Under the pieces are notes generated by a model. That model worked only from the letters and a program-made list of their open reading frames with translations. It had not been told where the DNA came from and searched no databases. 64,000 nt of DNA from JBBDMC01 sp963826055 (GTDB taxonomy: Bacteria > Pseudomonadota > Alphaproteobacteria > Rhizobiales > Kaistiaceae): positions 263,567 through 327,566 of the forward strand of contig CAWGVO010000006.1 in the NCBI GenBank assembly GCA_963826055.1, read 5' to 3'. The first letter of the stretch is position 1. Each line of letters starts with the position of its first letter. Made by a program: the position numbers and the translations under genes. Below, piece by piece: positions 27,145 to 36,273 of the stretch.

Positions 27145-28107
27145 CTAGTACCCGGCCGTCTTGTCGACAACGTTGATGAGCGGCTCCCCGGCAACGAACC
27201 GGCGGAGGTTTTCCAGAAAGATCGCGTCGCCGCGCTGGAATGTCTCCGGCGCGGTCGCTCCGATGTGCGGCGTCACGATCACGTTCGGCATCGACCAGAA
27301 GGGGCTGTCCGGCGGCAACGGTTCAACGGCGTGGGCGTCCAGCCCGGCACCGGCAATCCAGCCCTCCGTAAGCGCTCGGGCGAGGGCTCCTGCGTCAGCG
27401 ATGGCACCACGCGAAATGCAAACGTAGAAGGCGGTGGGCTTCATTGCGCGGAACTCGGCTTCGCCGAGCATGCCGTGCGTCGCCTCGGTGAGCGCCGCGG
27501 TGACGACGACGTAGTCGCATTCGGCGAGGAAGTCGTGCAGCGCGTCCTGCGTATAGACGCGATCGAAATGCTCGGCCGGCTCGTTGCGGCGACGCAGACC
27601 AAGCACCCGCATGTGGAAGGCTCTGGCCTTCAGCGCGAGGTCGCTGCCGGAATGGCCGACGCCGATGATGCCGCACGTCCGGCCGTTGAGCTCGCCATGG
27701 TGGAATTTGTCCCAGTGGCTCTCCATCTGGGCGGCCAACAGCCGACGGGCTTTGCGGTTGAGCATCAGCATGAGCATCATCGCGTGCTCGGCAAGCGGGA
27801 TTGCGCCGTTGCCCTTGCACGACGTCACCAGCACCGGGCTTGCCCGGATGCCATCGTGCATGAGATCGTTGGGGCCAGCCGTCCAGCTCTGCAACCATTT
27901 CAGCCGCTTGGCGCGTTGAAACACGTGTGGCGCGACGCGCGCCGCGGCCACCACGTCCGCGTCTTCGATAACGCCGTCGAGTTCGTCCGGGTCGACGAGG
28001 CGCACCCGCGCATCCGGCACGATCGCCCTCGCCTCGTCGGCGATACCGTCATGACGCAACCCGGCGATCGAATGTCGCACGATGACGATGTTCAGCGGTT
28101 CCGACAA
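27145..28107 (-). CDS. D-isomer-specific 2-hydroxyacid dehydrogenase
   Basis: About 320 residues of the formate/glycerate dehydrogenase superfamily; interconverts a 2-oxoacid and a D-2-hydroxyacid with NAD(P)H. The nucleotide fold motif is CGIIGVGHSGSDLALKAR (G-x-G-x-x-G); catalytic Arg, Glu and His are expected in CISRGAIAD, AGLDAHAVEPLPPDSP and TPHIGA. The start is TTG (MSEPLNIVIV), chosen because AAGGAG lies seven bases upstream; a longer frame begins at 28185 inside the upstream gene. It lies 67 bp after the DUF849 gene on the same strand, so the two probably form one operon. Confidence 0.88.
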   Translation of the reverse strand: MSEPLNIVIVRHSIAGLRHDGIADEARAIVPDARVRLVDPDELDGVIEDADVVAAARVAPHVFQRAKRLKWLQSWTAGPNDLMHDGIRASPVLVTSCKGNGAIPLAEHAMMLMLMLNRKARRLLAAQMESHWDKFHHGELNGRTCGIIGVGHSGSDLALKARAFHMRVLGLRRRNEPAEHFDRVYTQDALHDFLAECDYVVVTAALTEATHGMLGEAEFRAMKPTAFYVCISRGAIADAGALARALTEGWIAGAGLDAHAVEPLPPDSPFWSMPNVIVTPHIGATAPETFQRGDAIFLENLRRFVAGEPLINVVDKTAGY

Positions 28108-28174
28108 AACCACGCTCCTTCCCGATGGGCAGCGGGCCGCACCGAGATACGAATGCCGCCCTAGACGATTGCAC

Positions 28175-29113
28175 CTAAAATCCAACCTTGTCGCCGCCCT
28201 TGAGATGGAGCGCGGCGCGCGCTTCAGCCGGCGTCGCGGCCTCGAAGCCCAGTTCCTCGACGATGCGGCGGATCTTCGCGACCTGCTGCCCGTTACCGGT
28301 CGCCATTTCGCCGGGACCGATGTAGAGCGAATCCTCCAGGCCGACGCGCACGTTGCCTCCCATCATCGCCGCCTGGGTAGCGAACGGCATCTGGTGCCGG
28401 CCGGCGCCGAGCACCGACCAGAGATAAGCGTCGCCGAACAGCCGGTCGGCGGTCTCTTTCATGAACATCAGGTTGCGGATGTCGGCACCGATGCCGCCGA
28501 GGATGCCGAAGATGATCTGTACGAAGAACGGCGGCTCGACCACCTTGCGATCGACAAAATGAGCGAGGTTGTAGAGGTGGCCGACGTCGTAGCACTCGTG
28601 CTCGAAGCGCACGCCGTGCCCCTTGCCCAGCGCTTCCATGATGCGGGCGATATCGCGGAACGTATTGCGGAAGATGTAATCGTCGGTGTTGGCGAGATAG
28701 GGATGTTCCCAGTCGAACTTCCAGTTCGGATAGCGGGCGGCGAGCTGGAACAGGCCGAAATTCATTGAACCCATGTTGAGCGAACACATTTCCGGCCTGA
28801 GCATGAGCGGCCCCTTCAGTCGCTCCTCGACGCTCATGCCGAGCCCGCCGCCGGTGGTGATGTTGACTACCGCGTCGCACGATTGCTTGATCCGCGGCAG
28901 GAAGCCCATGTAGGCCTCGGGCGCGGCGATCGGCTGGCCGGTTTGCGGATCGCGCGCATGGAGATGCAGGATCGCAGCACCCGCCTCCGCCGCCTCGATT
29001 GCCTCGCGGGCTATGTCCTCCGGCCGATAGGGCAGCACATCCGACATGGTCGGGGTGTGTATCGCCCCCGTCACCGCGCAGGAAATGATCACCTTCTGCC
29101 GTTCTCTGGCCAT
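28175..29113 (-). CDS. DUF849 / beta-keto acid cleavage enzyme (BKACE) family
   Basis: 312 residues, TIM barrel. These Zn enzymes condense a beta-keto acid with acetyl-CoA to give a new acyl-CoA and acetoacetate; the founding member is 3-keto-5-aminohexanoate cleavage enzyme. The zinc ligands H-x-H are in AILHLHARDPQTG and the Glu in RVGLEDSLYIG; SCAVTGAIHTPTMS supplies the N-terminal active-site Thr/Glu region. The start follows a GGGAA site. A paralogue lies at 52017, sharing the same motifs but little else. Divergent from the SnoaL-like gene, with two palindromic operators between them. Confidence 0.9.
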   Translation of the reverse strand: MARERQKVIISCAVTGAIHTPTMSDVLPYRPEDIAREAIEAAEAGAAILHLHARDPQTGQPIAAPEAYMGFLPRIKQSCDAVVNITTGGGLGMSVEERLKGPLMLRPEMCSLNMGSMNFGLFQLAARYPNWKFDWEHPYLANTDDYIFRNTFRDIARIMEALGKGHGVRFEHECYDVGHLYNLAHFVDRKVVEPPFFVQIIFGILGGIGADIRNLMFMKETADRLFGDAYLWSVLGAGRHQMPFATQAAMMGGNVRVGLEDSLYIGPGEMATGNGQQVAKIRRIVEELGFEAATPAEARAALHLKGGDKVGF

Positions 29114-29188
29114 GTATTCCCGATCCTGAAGACGAAAGCCGGCCAATTGAGGCCACGCGGCCGCGCATGCCAAGCCAGCCCGGCGCAA

Positions 29189-29205
29189 TTTTCAACCTGA
29201 GAAAT
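29189..29205. promoter_or_regulatory. 17-bp palindrome (candidate IclR operator), site 1
   Basis: TTTTCAACCTGAGAAAT, with TTTC at positions 2-5 and GAAA at 13-16, lies in the divergent gap between the DUF849 gene (28175) and the SnoaL-like gene (29336). Weaker symmetry than the neighbouring site. Confidence 0.45.
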
Positions 29206-29244
29206 GCGCGCTGCCCGCACCGGACGATCAGCTCCACAGGAAGG

Positions 29245-29261
29245 TTTTCGGCAAGCGAAAA
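29245..29261. promoter_or_regulatory. 17-bp palindrome (candidate IclR operator), site 2
   Basis: TTTTCGGCAAGCGAAAA, a perfect 6-bp inverted repeat with 5-bp spacer, 56 bp after site 1 in the same divergent gap. Same geometry as sites at 30897, 32874, 44694 and 47699. Confidence 0.6.
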
Positions 29262-29335
29262 TTCAATTCTGACTCGCGTTCTTCCCGCCCGCGTCGCGCT
29301 AGAGCGACGTCAGCAACCCATACGGAGAGACGACA

Positions 29336-29788
29336 GTGAGGATCGCGCCGGACCGTTTGGCCTTGACCCATGAGCTTCACGCCTTGTGCGTGGACTACTG
29401 GCACGACGTCGATACCAACTGGGGGCGGAACGCGCCCGACTACTATACCGACGACGCGGAATTCATCGGCTCGGCGTCTACCTATTCCGGCAAGGAGAAG
29501 ATCCGCGCCTTCTACAGATGGCGCGAAGACCGCGGCGCACGCACCGTCGTGCACTCCGTCGTCAATTTCCAGGCATCGTTCGACGGCGTCCCCGACAAGG
29601 CCATCTGCCACTGGTTCCTGATGCTCTACGCCGCCGACGGCAAGCCGGTGCTGCCGACCCACCCTCCGATCCAGATCGCCTACATGAGCGACAGGCTAAT
29701 ACGCCGCCAGCAGGGCTGGCTGCTGACGTACAGGAAATTCGACCCCCTGTTCGAGGGCGGCACGCCTCCGACCAATCCCAAGCTCTAG
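29336..29788 (+). CDS. SnoaL/NTF2-like protein
   Basis: 150 residues with a cone-shaped NTF2-like fold: an N-terminal helix (THELHALCVDYWHDVDTNWG) followed by DYYTDDAEFIGSASTYSGKEKIRAFY, a typical SnoaL_4 pattern. Such domains serve as isomerases, dehydratases or subunits of ring-hydroxylating enzymes; no catalytic assignment is possible here. The start is GTG with GGAGAG upstream. Convergent with the IclR gene one base away. A larger SnoaL protein closes the second cluster at 58423. Confidence 0.8.
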   Translation: MRIAPDRLALTHELHALCVDYWHDVDTNWGRNAPDYYTDDAEFIGSASTYSGKEKIRAFYRWREDRGARTVVHSVVNFQASFDGVPDKAICHWFLMLYAADGKPVLPTHPPIQIAYMSDRLIRRQQGWLLTYRKFDPLFEGGTPPTNPKL

Positions 29789-29789
29789 A

Positions 29790-30746
29790 TCAGAGGCCCG
29801 GCTCGATTCCCTCCAGTACCTGCCCGAGCGGAGCGTGGCCGAGCAGCGCGTCCTCAATCTGCGCCTGCGTCGCGAACAGCGGCGCCACCACGCGTTCGGC
29901 AATTTCGGACTTGGCAATGGCGGTGGTGAAGAAGCTGATCGTCATCAGCGCCTTGACGCATGTCTCGTCGCGCAGGGGCACCGCCAGCGTGGTCGTGCGA
30001 TAGGGCTTCGTGCGCGGATCACGTACCGCGTATCCGTCCCGTCGCACCCGCTCAAGCAGGGCACGGAACCGCCGCTCCTCCAGAGCGTCGAACTTCCGGC
30101 CCGCGTCGGCGCGCAGCCGCCCGATCAGGCGTTCGCGCTCGCCCTCCGCACAGAACGCCAGGTACGCCCGGCCCATCGCCGTCGTCTGCAGGTCGGGCCT
30201 CAGCCCGAGGACCGTGTTGGTGTGCGCCCACGGGCTGATGGCGCCGGTCCAGAATTGCAGCGCGATCGCATCGCCGTCGAGCACGCCGATGCCGATCGGC
30301 CATTTGAGATGCCGCGTCAGATCCACCGCAAACGGCCGCGCGACCTCGATGACCTCGGAGATGCCCTCGTAGCCGGAGTGAAGCTCGTGGACGCGGTGCG
30401 TAACGCGGTAGCCGCCGCACATGTTGTCGCGGGCGACGTAGCCTTCCTCCATCAGCGTCTCGAGCATCCGCACGATGGTGGACTTCGGAAACCCGGTCTC
30501 GTTGTAGATGCCGTCCACCGAGGCGATGCGCAGCCTGTTGACGACCCTCAGCACCTTGAGCGCGCGGCGAACCGACTCGACCGGTGGATAGGAGCGCTGG
30601 TTTGGGTCCGTCTGGCCGGTACGCGAATTGGTGCGACAGCGGTGGCCGGCGAGGGCCTTGACCTCACGACGATCGAGGTCCGGTTCCGCGCCGACCGTGC
30701 GCGCACCTTCACGCCGTGCCACCAGCGCTTCGCTGCTGACGTGCAT
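29790..30746 (-). CDS. IclR-family transcriptional regulator
   Basis: 318 residues. The winged helix is at about residues 55-125 (VRRALKVLRVVNRL, FPKSTIVRMLETLMEEGYV) after an unusually long, Arg-rich N-terminal extension of about 50 residues. The effector domain follows, with the family block TTAMGRAYLAFCAEGERERLI. GGGAGGGA precedes the start chosen. It is divergent from the cupin-like gene and has a palindromic operator in that gap, consistent with autoregulation. It is more distant from the IclR proteins at 34225 and 51085 than these are from each other. Confidence 0.88.
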   Translation of the reverse strand: MHVSSEALVARREGARTVGAEPDLDRREVKALAGHRCRTNSRTGQTDPNQRSYPPVESVRRALKVLRVVNRLRIASVDGIYNETGFPKSTIVRMLETLMEEGYVARDNMCGGYRVTHRVHELHSGYEGISEVIEVARPFAVDLTRHLKWPIGIGVLDGDAIALQFWTGAISPWAHTNTVLGLRPDLQTTAMGRAYLAFCAEGERERLIGRLRADAGRKFDALEERRFRALLERVRRDGYAVRDPRTKPYRTTTLAVPLRDETCVKALMTISFFTTAIAKSEIAERVVAPLFATQAQIEDALLGHAPLGQVLEGIEPGL

Positions 30747-30896
30747 CGTTTCCCTCCCGCCTGCCGAGCCGGTCCGGTCCTGTGACGTCCGCCGGGCGCT
30801 TTGCTCGCTGGTCAGCCGGTCTCGCCGGCCGCGAAACCCGAACTCCTGACGCAATAGTAGGGCCGCCTCGGTTGCCCGAGCAACACATCCCGGCGA

Positions 30897-30913
30897 ATTT
30901 CATTCCACGAAAT
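30897..30913. promoter_or_regulatory. 17-bp palindrome (candidate IclR operator), site 3
   Basis: ATTTCATTCCACGAAAT, arms ATTTC/GAAAT, in the 324-bp divergent gap between the IclR gene at 29790 and the cupin-like gene at 31071. Nothing else recognisable was seen in this gap. Confidence 0.55.
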
Positions 30914-31070
30914 ACGAACCAAAAGCGATGGGAAATCAATAACCTCGCACCCAGTATCGCAGCAGTTTCTTGGCCTGCGCGCGGGCGACGTACCTATGCG
31001 AATTGCCGGGAACGCGGCGGTCAATCGTCCGATCTAGCGGCAGACCGATCTTCGTAACGGGAGAACGAGA

Positions 31071-31986
31071 GTGAGCGACAAATCTCCGCGCCTCGCCAGC
31101 AAGGCCGAGTTCCACAAGATGAAGCCGCAGCTGACCGACACCCGATCGAGGACCTGGGTCACCCGCGGCGGCAACTTCGCCGTGGCTGTCTCCGAAGTCG
31201 AGCCGGGCGCCATCCTTGAGCGCGCCGACAACCCGGAAGAGTACATGGTCATCCTGCCGCCGGATGGCGTGTCGGCGACGATTGAAGCAGGCGGCGAAAC
31301 CATCACCGCCGGTCCCGAACTCGCTGACTATCGTGCCGCCTGGCAAGAGCCGCATCACCGCAACGTCGCGGGGCACGATCGCCCGCATCTTCTCCAGGGC
31401 CTCCACCGACATCATGGACAGGGCTTGGAACGGCCAGGTCTACGCCAACGGCGCGCCGGAACTCGCCCCGCCCGACCTCTGGCCGATGCCGACGGGCGGC
31501 TACAAGCTGCGGCACTACCCGCTCGCCCAGTACTCCGATCCCGACGGTGAGCGCATCCAGCCACGGCTCTTCCGTTCGACCAACATGATGGTCAACATCT
31601 TCGTCCACTACAAAACGCGGCGCGAAACCGACAAGCTGAGCCCCCACTGGCACGACGATTTCGAGCAGGCCTCCCTGACCCTGAACGGCCGCTGGATCCA
31701 CCACCTGCGCTACCCGTGGGGCCCGAACCTGAAGACCTGGATCCCCGACGATCACAGCGAGATGGAAACACCCTCGGTGATCGTCATTCCGGCGCCGGTC
31801 GTCCACACCAGCCGCGACGTCGGCGACGGCGAATCCTCGCTCTACGACATATTCTGCCCGCCGCGGCTCGACTTCGCCCGCAAGAAGGGTTTCGTCATCA
31901 ACGAGGCGGAGTACCCCCTGCCGCAGACGGACGACGCCACGGTCAAGACCGGCGGCGAATTGCTGGCCTGGCAGAAGCCCGGCTGA
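31071..31986 (+). CDS. Cupin-like protein of unknown function (frameshifted)
   Basis: About 304 residues. The two halves are in different frames; dropping one base near 31317 joins TITAGP to NSLTIVPPGKSRI. The C-terminal half has the cupin-like metal pattern SPHWHDDFEQASLTLNG, then PSVIVIPAPVVHTS and DIFCPPRLDF. A paralogue at 48981 shares these blocks almost word for word (SPHHHDDFEQCSLALEG, VIPPPSIHTS, DIFCPPRVDF). The N-terminal half also looks like a degenerate cupin. Bicupins include sugar-acid isomerases and dioxygenases, but I cannot assign a reaction. Both paralogues stand beside IclR and DUF849 genes, which ties the family to this pathway. Confidence 0.7.
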
Positions 31987-32013
31987 TCGCCATTTCGATC
32001 CGTCGCCCGCTCC

Positions 32014-32796
32014 TCAATCGAGGAGCGGTCCGGCGAAATCCTTGAGCGCCTGCTTCGCCGCCGTGCGCAGGAACCCGTGATCGCTGGAGATCAGGAAAGC
32101 GCTCGCGCCGAGCTTCGCCATGGCGATCGCGTCGGCGCGGTTGGGCGAGAGCATGATGAGCGGCATGTTCGTCTTGCGGGCGGCCGCCATGATCGGTTCG
32201 ACCAGCTTGTGCGTTTCGGGCGATGTCTGCGACGGCGCGTCGATGGCCGCCGACAAGTCGCCACGACCGATGAAAAACGCATCGATGCCCTCGACCGCCG
32301 CGATCGCGTCGATTTCGTCGATCGCCGCGACGTCCTCGATCATGGCAACGCAGGTGGCCTGGCTGTCCTGTGCCGCCTTGTGCTCCTTCATCGCGATCTC
32401 GCCGAAGCCCCCGGCGCGCGTCGTGTTGGCGAAGCCGCGCCTGCCGCCCCGGTAGCGGCACGCCGCGGCGATGCTGCGCGCCTTTTCGGCGCTGTCGACA
32501 TGCGGCACCAGCACGCCCATGGCGCCACCGTCCAGCACCGACAGAATATTCGCATCGGTCGGGTCGCCGACGCGCACGATTGCGGCAATGTTGGCCGCAC
32601 GGGCGGCAAGCGTCAGCAGGTCGATGGAAGTGCGATCGAAGGCCGCGTGCTCCTGATCGATGACGATGAAATCGAAGCCCAGCGCTCCGAGAATTTCCGT
32701 CGGGTGCGAGGTGGGGCTCTTGATAAACGTGCCGAGCAGATGCTCGCGCGCGGTCAATCTGCGGCGGAACTCGGTGTAGTGCGGCCGTCCTGGCAT
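32014..32796 (-). CDS. HpcH/HpaI-family aldolase
   Basis: 260 residues of the class II pyruvate aldolase family, which splits 4-hydroxy-2-oxoacids to pyruvate or a 2-oxoacid and an aldehyde. Seen: FIVIDQEHAAFD (catalytic His region), IVRVGDP (Arg), VPHVDSAEKA, and the Mg-binding Glu/Asp pair in CVAMIEDV and DAFFIGRGDLSAAI. The start is set by the family N-terminus (FRRRLTAREHLLGTFIKSPTSHPTEIL). With enolase-type dehydratases in the same regulon it is the likely C-C cleavage step. Divergent from the Asp-box gene across two operators. Confidence 0.92.
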   Translation of the reverse strand: MPGRPHYTEFRRRLTAREHLLGTFIKSPTSHPTEILGALGFDFIVIDQEHAAFDRTSIDLLTLAARAANIAAIVRVGDPTDANILSVLDGGAMGVLVPHVDSAEKARSIAAACRYRGGRRGFANTTRAGGFGEIAMKEHKAAQDSQATCVAMIEDVAAIDEIDAIAAVEGIDAFFIGRGDLSAAIDAPSQTSPETHKLVEPIMAAARKTNMPLIMLSPNRADAIAMAKLGASAFLISSDHGFLRTAAKQALKDFAGPLLD

Positions 32797-32873
32797 TGGT
32801 GATCTCTGTCCGAGGGTGTTTGGGCGGGCATTTTCAGCCAACGCCAGGCTGGCCCAACCTTCCAAATCGCCGC

Positions 32874-32890
32874 GTTTCGAGCCACGAAAC
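32874..32890. promoter_or_regulatory. 17-bp palindrome (candidate IclR operator), site 4
   Basis: GTTTCGAGCCACGAAAC, perfect 6-bp arms with 5-bp spacer, nearer the aldolase gene in the divergent gap 32797-33080. Confidence 0.6.
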
Positions 32891-32974
32891 AGGCCTGTGG
32901 CCGCACTCCGCGCCGGCGCCTTGCCACCGCCACGCGCACCAGGACATATGGCTGAACAATCGATGGGCCGGTCT

Positions 32975-32991
32975 GTTTCGCATACCGAAAA
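32975..32991. promoter_or_regulatory. 17-bp palindrome (candidate IclR operator), site 5
   Basis: GTTTCGCATACCGAAAA, one imperfect pair at the ends, 101 bp from site 4 (centre to centre) and nearer the Asp-box gene. Two sites about ten helical turns apart could allow looping. Confidence 0.55.
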
Positions 32992-33080
32992 TTCGCTTCG
33001 CCGACTGTCCGCCGGCGAGGGCTAAACCCCACAATGCCGTCCCTTCGAACGCTTCGCCCGAGCTTCACGCCCGAGACCCC

Positions 33081-34238
33081 ATGACCAATCGCTTCGAGCC
33101 CGCCCGCCCGGCCCGCGACGCCGAGCACAGCATCGTCTACCGCAACGACGCCGAGTTCGCCGGCTGGCCGTTCATCAGCGGCCTTTGGGAGACCGGGAGC
33201 GGCGACTATGTCGTCGCCTTCAAGAAGAAGCCGGCCGCCTACACCTCGCCCGCCGACGTCCACCACGACGAAATCGCCAAGGTCGGACCGAAGATGGTGA
33301 CCATCCGCTCCCGCGACCGCGGCAAGAGCTGGGACCCTGCCTCGATGCAGGTCCTCTTCGATTTCGGCGCGCCTCCCGACACCGTCTTCGGCGACGGCCC
33401 ACAGGACTACGCCGACGAGGCGCCGCTCGATTTTTCCAGCCGGGACGTGCTGGTAGCATCCGGCTCGACGCCGGACTATTTCCGCCCCAACAGCCAGGCG
33501 TGGATCCGCGTCTCCACCGACGGCGGATTGAACTGGCGGAAGCCGATCCTGGCACCGAACGTCGGCCTCGCCTCGCTGTCCGGACAAAGCTCGTCGCTCG
33601 TCCGGGCCGACGGCCTCAGCATCATTTTCCTGACGGCAGTCAGCAGCGACGGCTGGCAGCGCCGGCCGGTGGTGTACGGGAGCGTCGACCGCGGCCGGTT
33701 CTGGACGTTCATTTCGTTCATGACGTCGATCATCGACGACGGCGCTGCCGAGAACGACCACTCGCTCGGCCTGCGCTTCAGCGCCCATCGCTATTTCTAC
33801 CCCCGCGGCATCGCCCTGCCCGACGGCCGGCTGATCGCCTCGATGCGTTCCCAACGCGACCCGACCAGCATTCTGTGGACTGAGATGTTCGAGAGCGAGG
33901 ACGGCGGCCGCACCTGGCGCTTTATCTCACGCGTCAACGATTGGGGTGCCCCCGGCGACATCGTGCGTCTGCGCGACGGCCGTATCGCCTGCGTTTACGG
34001 CTACCGCCTGCCACCGTTTGGCATCCGCGCCCGCTTCAGCGAAGACGACGGCCGCGCTTGGGGCCCGGAGTTGATCCTGCGCGACGACGGCGGCAGCTGG
34101 GACCTCGGCTATCCGCGCGTGATCGAGCGTCCCGATGGGCGCATCGTCGCAATCTATTACATGAACCTGAAGGATGACCCGATCCAGATGAACGGCGGCG
34201 TTCGCCACATCGCCCAGACCGTCTTTACGCCCGAATAG
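33081..34238 (+). CDS. Asp-box (BNR repeat) sialidase-fold protein
   Basis: 385 residues predicted to form a six-bladed propeller. Five Asp-box motifs S-x-D-x-G-x-x-W are readable: SRDRGKSWD, STDGGLNWR, SVDRGRFWT, SEDGGRTWR and SEDDGRAWG. There is no signal peptide, so it is cytoplasmic. Sialidase-fold proteins include neuraminidases but also many sugar-binding or lyase-like proteins; the sialidase Arg triad cannot be confirmed by eye. The ATG used has a poor ribosome site and upstream in-frame sequence contains an operator, so this start is preferred. Its last 14 bases overlap the convergent IclR gene. Confidence 0.72.
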   Translation: MTNRFEPARPARDAEHSIVYRNDAEFAGWPFISGLWETGSGDYVVAFKKKPAAYTSPADVHHDEIAKVGPKMVTIRSRDRGKSWDPASMQVLFDFGAPPDTVFGDGPQDYADEAPLDFSSRDVLVASGSTPDYFRPNSQAWIRVSTDGGLNWRKPILAPNVGLASLSGQSSSLVRADGLSIIFLTAVSSDGWQRRPVVYGSVDRGRFWTFISFMTSIIDDGAAENDHSLGLRFSAHRYFYPRGIALPDGRLIASMRSQRDPTSILWTEMFESEDGGRTWRFISRVNDWGAPGDIVRLRDGRIACVYGYRLPPFGIRARFSEDDGRAWGPELILRDDGGSWDLGYPRVIERPDGRIVAIYYMNLKDDPIQMNGGVRHIAQTVFTPE

Positions 34239-35076
34239 TCTCTGTCACCTTCACCTTGCCGCCGCCAACCGGCGGGCTACCGTCCTCGTCCGCCGCTGCG
34301 CCCGTGCCGAGCGCCGCGACGCTCCGCTCGATCAGCCGCGCGGTCTCCAGAAGCGGGTCAACCAACTGCCGCCTCAACTCGCGGGGTGGCACCGCCGAGC
34401 GGAAATAGGTGATACCCACGGTTGCCAGAACGCGATCGCCCGACATGATCGGCGCTGCGATCGTTGATGAGGACTTCGGCTCGACCAGAGGCAAGCGTTC
34501 GGCAAAACCACGCCGGCGTACGACCCGTACGATCTCCGCCACCGCAACCTCGATGTCGGTGGGGTGATCCTCGGGATTGTCCGATTGGTGCAGCAACTGG
34601 ATCAGAATTTCGCGCTCGACCCGGGGACAGAACCCGATATAGGCCCGCCCCAGCGCGCGCGAGATGAGACTGAGCCGCATGTTGATGGTCGAATGGAACG
34701 GCGAAATCGGACTGTCCGGGATGGTGCTGAAGCGAACCACCACCGAGGCGGCGTCAAGCACCGCGATCGACACCGGCCACTTGAGCCGGCGCGTCAGATC
34801 GAGCGCGAAGGCGCGGCCGGCCTCCACCACCAGCGGCGCCCCATGAAAGCCGATGCTGAGCGTCTGGACCAGCGACGTGACGCGGTAGCCGCCGAGCCGC
34901 TTGTCTGCCTCCACGAAACCCTGATGAACCAGTGTCTCCAGCAGCCGTACGATCGTCGGCTTGGGCAGCTTGGTCGCCAGATGAAGCTGATTGACGGTGG
35001 TCACCCGCCGCGTGTTGAGATCCTCAAGGATCGTGAGCGCGCGGACCACGGACTGCACCGGAGGGAACGAAGGCAT
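34225..35076 (-). CDS. IclR-family transcriptional regulator
   Basis: 283 residues beginning MPSFPPVQSVVRAL, a typical IclR start. HTH: TVNQLHLATKLPKPTIVRLLETLVHQGFV (about residues 28-56). The effector domain contains VVRFSTIPDSPISPFHST, LISRALGRAYIGFCP and VEPKSSSTIAAPIM, all nearly shared with the IclR at 51085, so the two are close paralogues and may recognise similar ligands and DNA. It is transcribed in the same direction as the upstream quinone oxidoreductase gene, 32 bp away. A likely candidate to bind the 17-bp palindromes of this region. Confidence 0.9.
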   Translation of the reverse strand: MPSFPPVQSVVRALTILEDLNTRRVTTVNQLHLATKLPKPTIVRLLETLVHQGFVEADKRLGGYRVTSLVQTLSIGFHGAPLVVEAGRAFALDLTRRLKWPVSIAVLDAASVVVRFSTIPDSPISPFHSTINMRLSLISRALGRAYIGFCPRVEREILIQLLHQSDNPEDHPTDIEVAVAEIVRVVRRRGFAERLPLVEPKSSSTIAAPIMSGDRVLATVGITYFRSAVPPRELRRQLVDPLLETARLIERSVAALGTGAAADEDGSPPVGGGKVKVTETIRA

Positions 35077-35108
35077 GCTTGTGCGCTTTCGGGCACATCG
35101 GCGCCGGT

Positions 35109-36161
35109 TCAATCCCGGCTGCCCGACAGCCGGTTCGGCGGACTATGGGCCCCACCGGTCGGCACCACAAGCGCCTCGTCACCACCGACAACGAGCACGA
35201 CCTTGCCGATCTGCCGATTCTCATCGAGCACCGCCTGCGCTTCCCCGGCCTTTTCCAGCGGAAACCGCGCGTGGATCGGCATGGTCATGCTGCCGTCGCC
35301 GAGCCGCGGCCACACCTCGGCGCTGAGTTCCGTCGCGATTCGCCCCTTGTAGGCCGGAGGCCGCGGCCGGATGGTCGAGCCGGTGAGCGTCAGCCGCCGG
35401 CGCACGATCTGACGCAGGTTGACGTCGGCGTGCGGGCCGAGGTGGGTGGCTATCAGGACGAGACGGCCATCGTCGGCAAGGAGATCGAGTTCGCGCGCCG
35501 TGTAGGGGCCTGCCTGCGCGTCTACGATCAGGTCCACCCCGCGACCCCGGTTGAGGGCCCGCACCTCTTCGTCCCACGGACCCCGATAGTCCACCGCGCC
35601 GTTGGCGCCAAGCTTCAGACAAACGTCACGCTTCTCGGCGGTGCCTGCGCTGGCGAACACCGTGGCATTGCGGAGTTGCCGCGCGATCTGAATGGCGGCG
35701 ATGCCGACCCCGCTGGTACCCCCCTGGAAGAACATCGTCTCGCCATTGGCGAGCCGGCCGAGCCAGATGATGTTGTTCCACGCGGTGAAGAAGACCTCCG
35801 GCAGCGCCGCTGCCTCCACGAAGTTGAAGCCACTCGGCAGCGGGAGGCATTGCAGCGCCGGCGCCGCGCAATACTCCGCATAGCCACCGCCGGTCACCAG
35901 CGCACACACCGCGTCGCCCGGCCGCGGCCACGCAACACCGGGCGCCGCCGTCTCCACGACGCCCGCAATGTCGAGACCGGGAATGTCCGAGGCTCCGGGC
36001 GGCGGCGGATAGAGGCCACGTCTCTGCTGCACATCCGGCCGGTTGACACCCGCGGCGAGCACGCGAACGAGGACCTCGCCCTCGCCTGCGACCGGCTCCG
36101 GCCGCTCCGCCAGGCTGAGCACCTCGGGCCCGCCCTCTCCCGTGATCTCGATAACGTGCAT
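35109..36161 (-). CDS. NAD(P)H:quinone oxidoreductase-like (zinc-independent MDR family)
   Basis: 350 residues of the medium-chain dehydrogenase/reductase superfamily, QOR/PIG3 branch: MHVIEITGEGGPEVL start, VLAAGVNRPDVQQRRGLYPPPPG, and the nucleotide motif FFQGGTSGVGIAAIQIA (about residues 140-156). The zinc-binding cysteines and the GHE signature of alcohol dehydrogenases are absent. It reduces quinones or enones with NADPH. Start chosen at the MHVIEI block. It follows the Ldh2-like gene by 111 bp on the same strand with a palindromic operator in between. Confidence 0.88.
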   Translation of the reverse strand: MHVIEITGEGGPEVLSLAERPEPVAGEGEVLVRVLAAGVNRPDVQQRRGLYPPPPGASDIPGLDIAGVVETAAPGVAWPRPGDAVCALVTGGGYAEYCAAPALQCLPLPSGFNFVEAAALPEVFFTAWNNIIWLGRLANGETMFFQGGTSGVGIAAIQIARQLRNATVFASAGTAEKRDVCLKLGANGAVDYRGPWDEEVRALNRGRGVDLIVDAQAGPYTARELDLLADDGRLVLIATHLGPHADVNLRQIVRRRLTLTGSTIRPRPPAYKGRIATELSAEVWPRLGDGSMTMPIHARFPLEKAGEAQAVLDENRQIGKVVLVVGGDEALVVPTGGAHSPPNRLSGSRD

Positions 36162-36256
36162 GGCCCCGGATTTCGCCGCATCCCCCGGCGCTGTCAATCA
36201 GCGCCGCTCGGAAGCTATCCGACCGTCTTTTGGGCCGAAAGGCGGGCAGCCCCCGC

Positions 36257-36273
36257 ATTTCGCGAACCGAAAC
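36257..36273. promoter_or_regulatory. 17-bp palindrome (candidate IclR operator), site 6
   Basis: ATTTCGCGAACCGAAAC, in the gap upstream of the quinone oxidoreductase gene and just touching the stop codon of the Ldh2-like gene. It suggests a separate promoter for the oxidoreductase-IclR pair. Confidence 0.5.

Noticed and set aside
33081..34238. A true secreted sialidase acting on host glycans
   Set aside because: Asp-boxes show the propeller fold, but there is no signal peptide and the catalytic Arg/Tyr/Glu set could not be confirmed; kept as a sialidase-fold protein.
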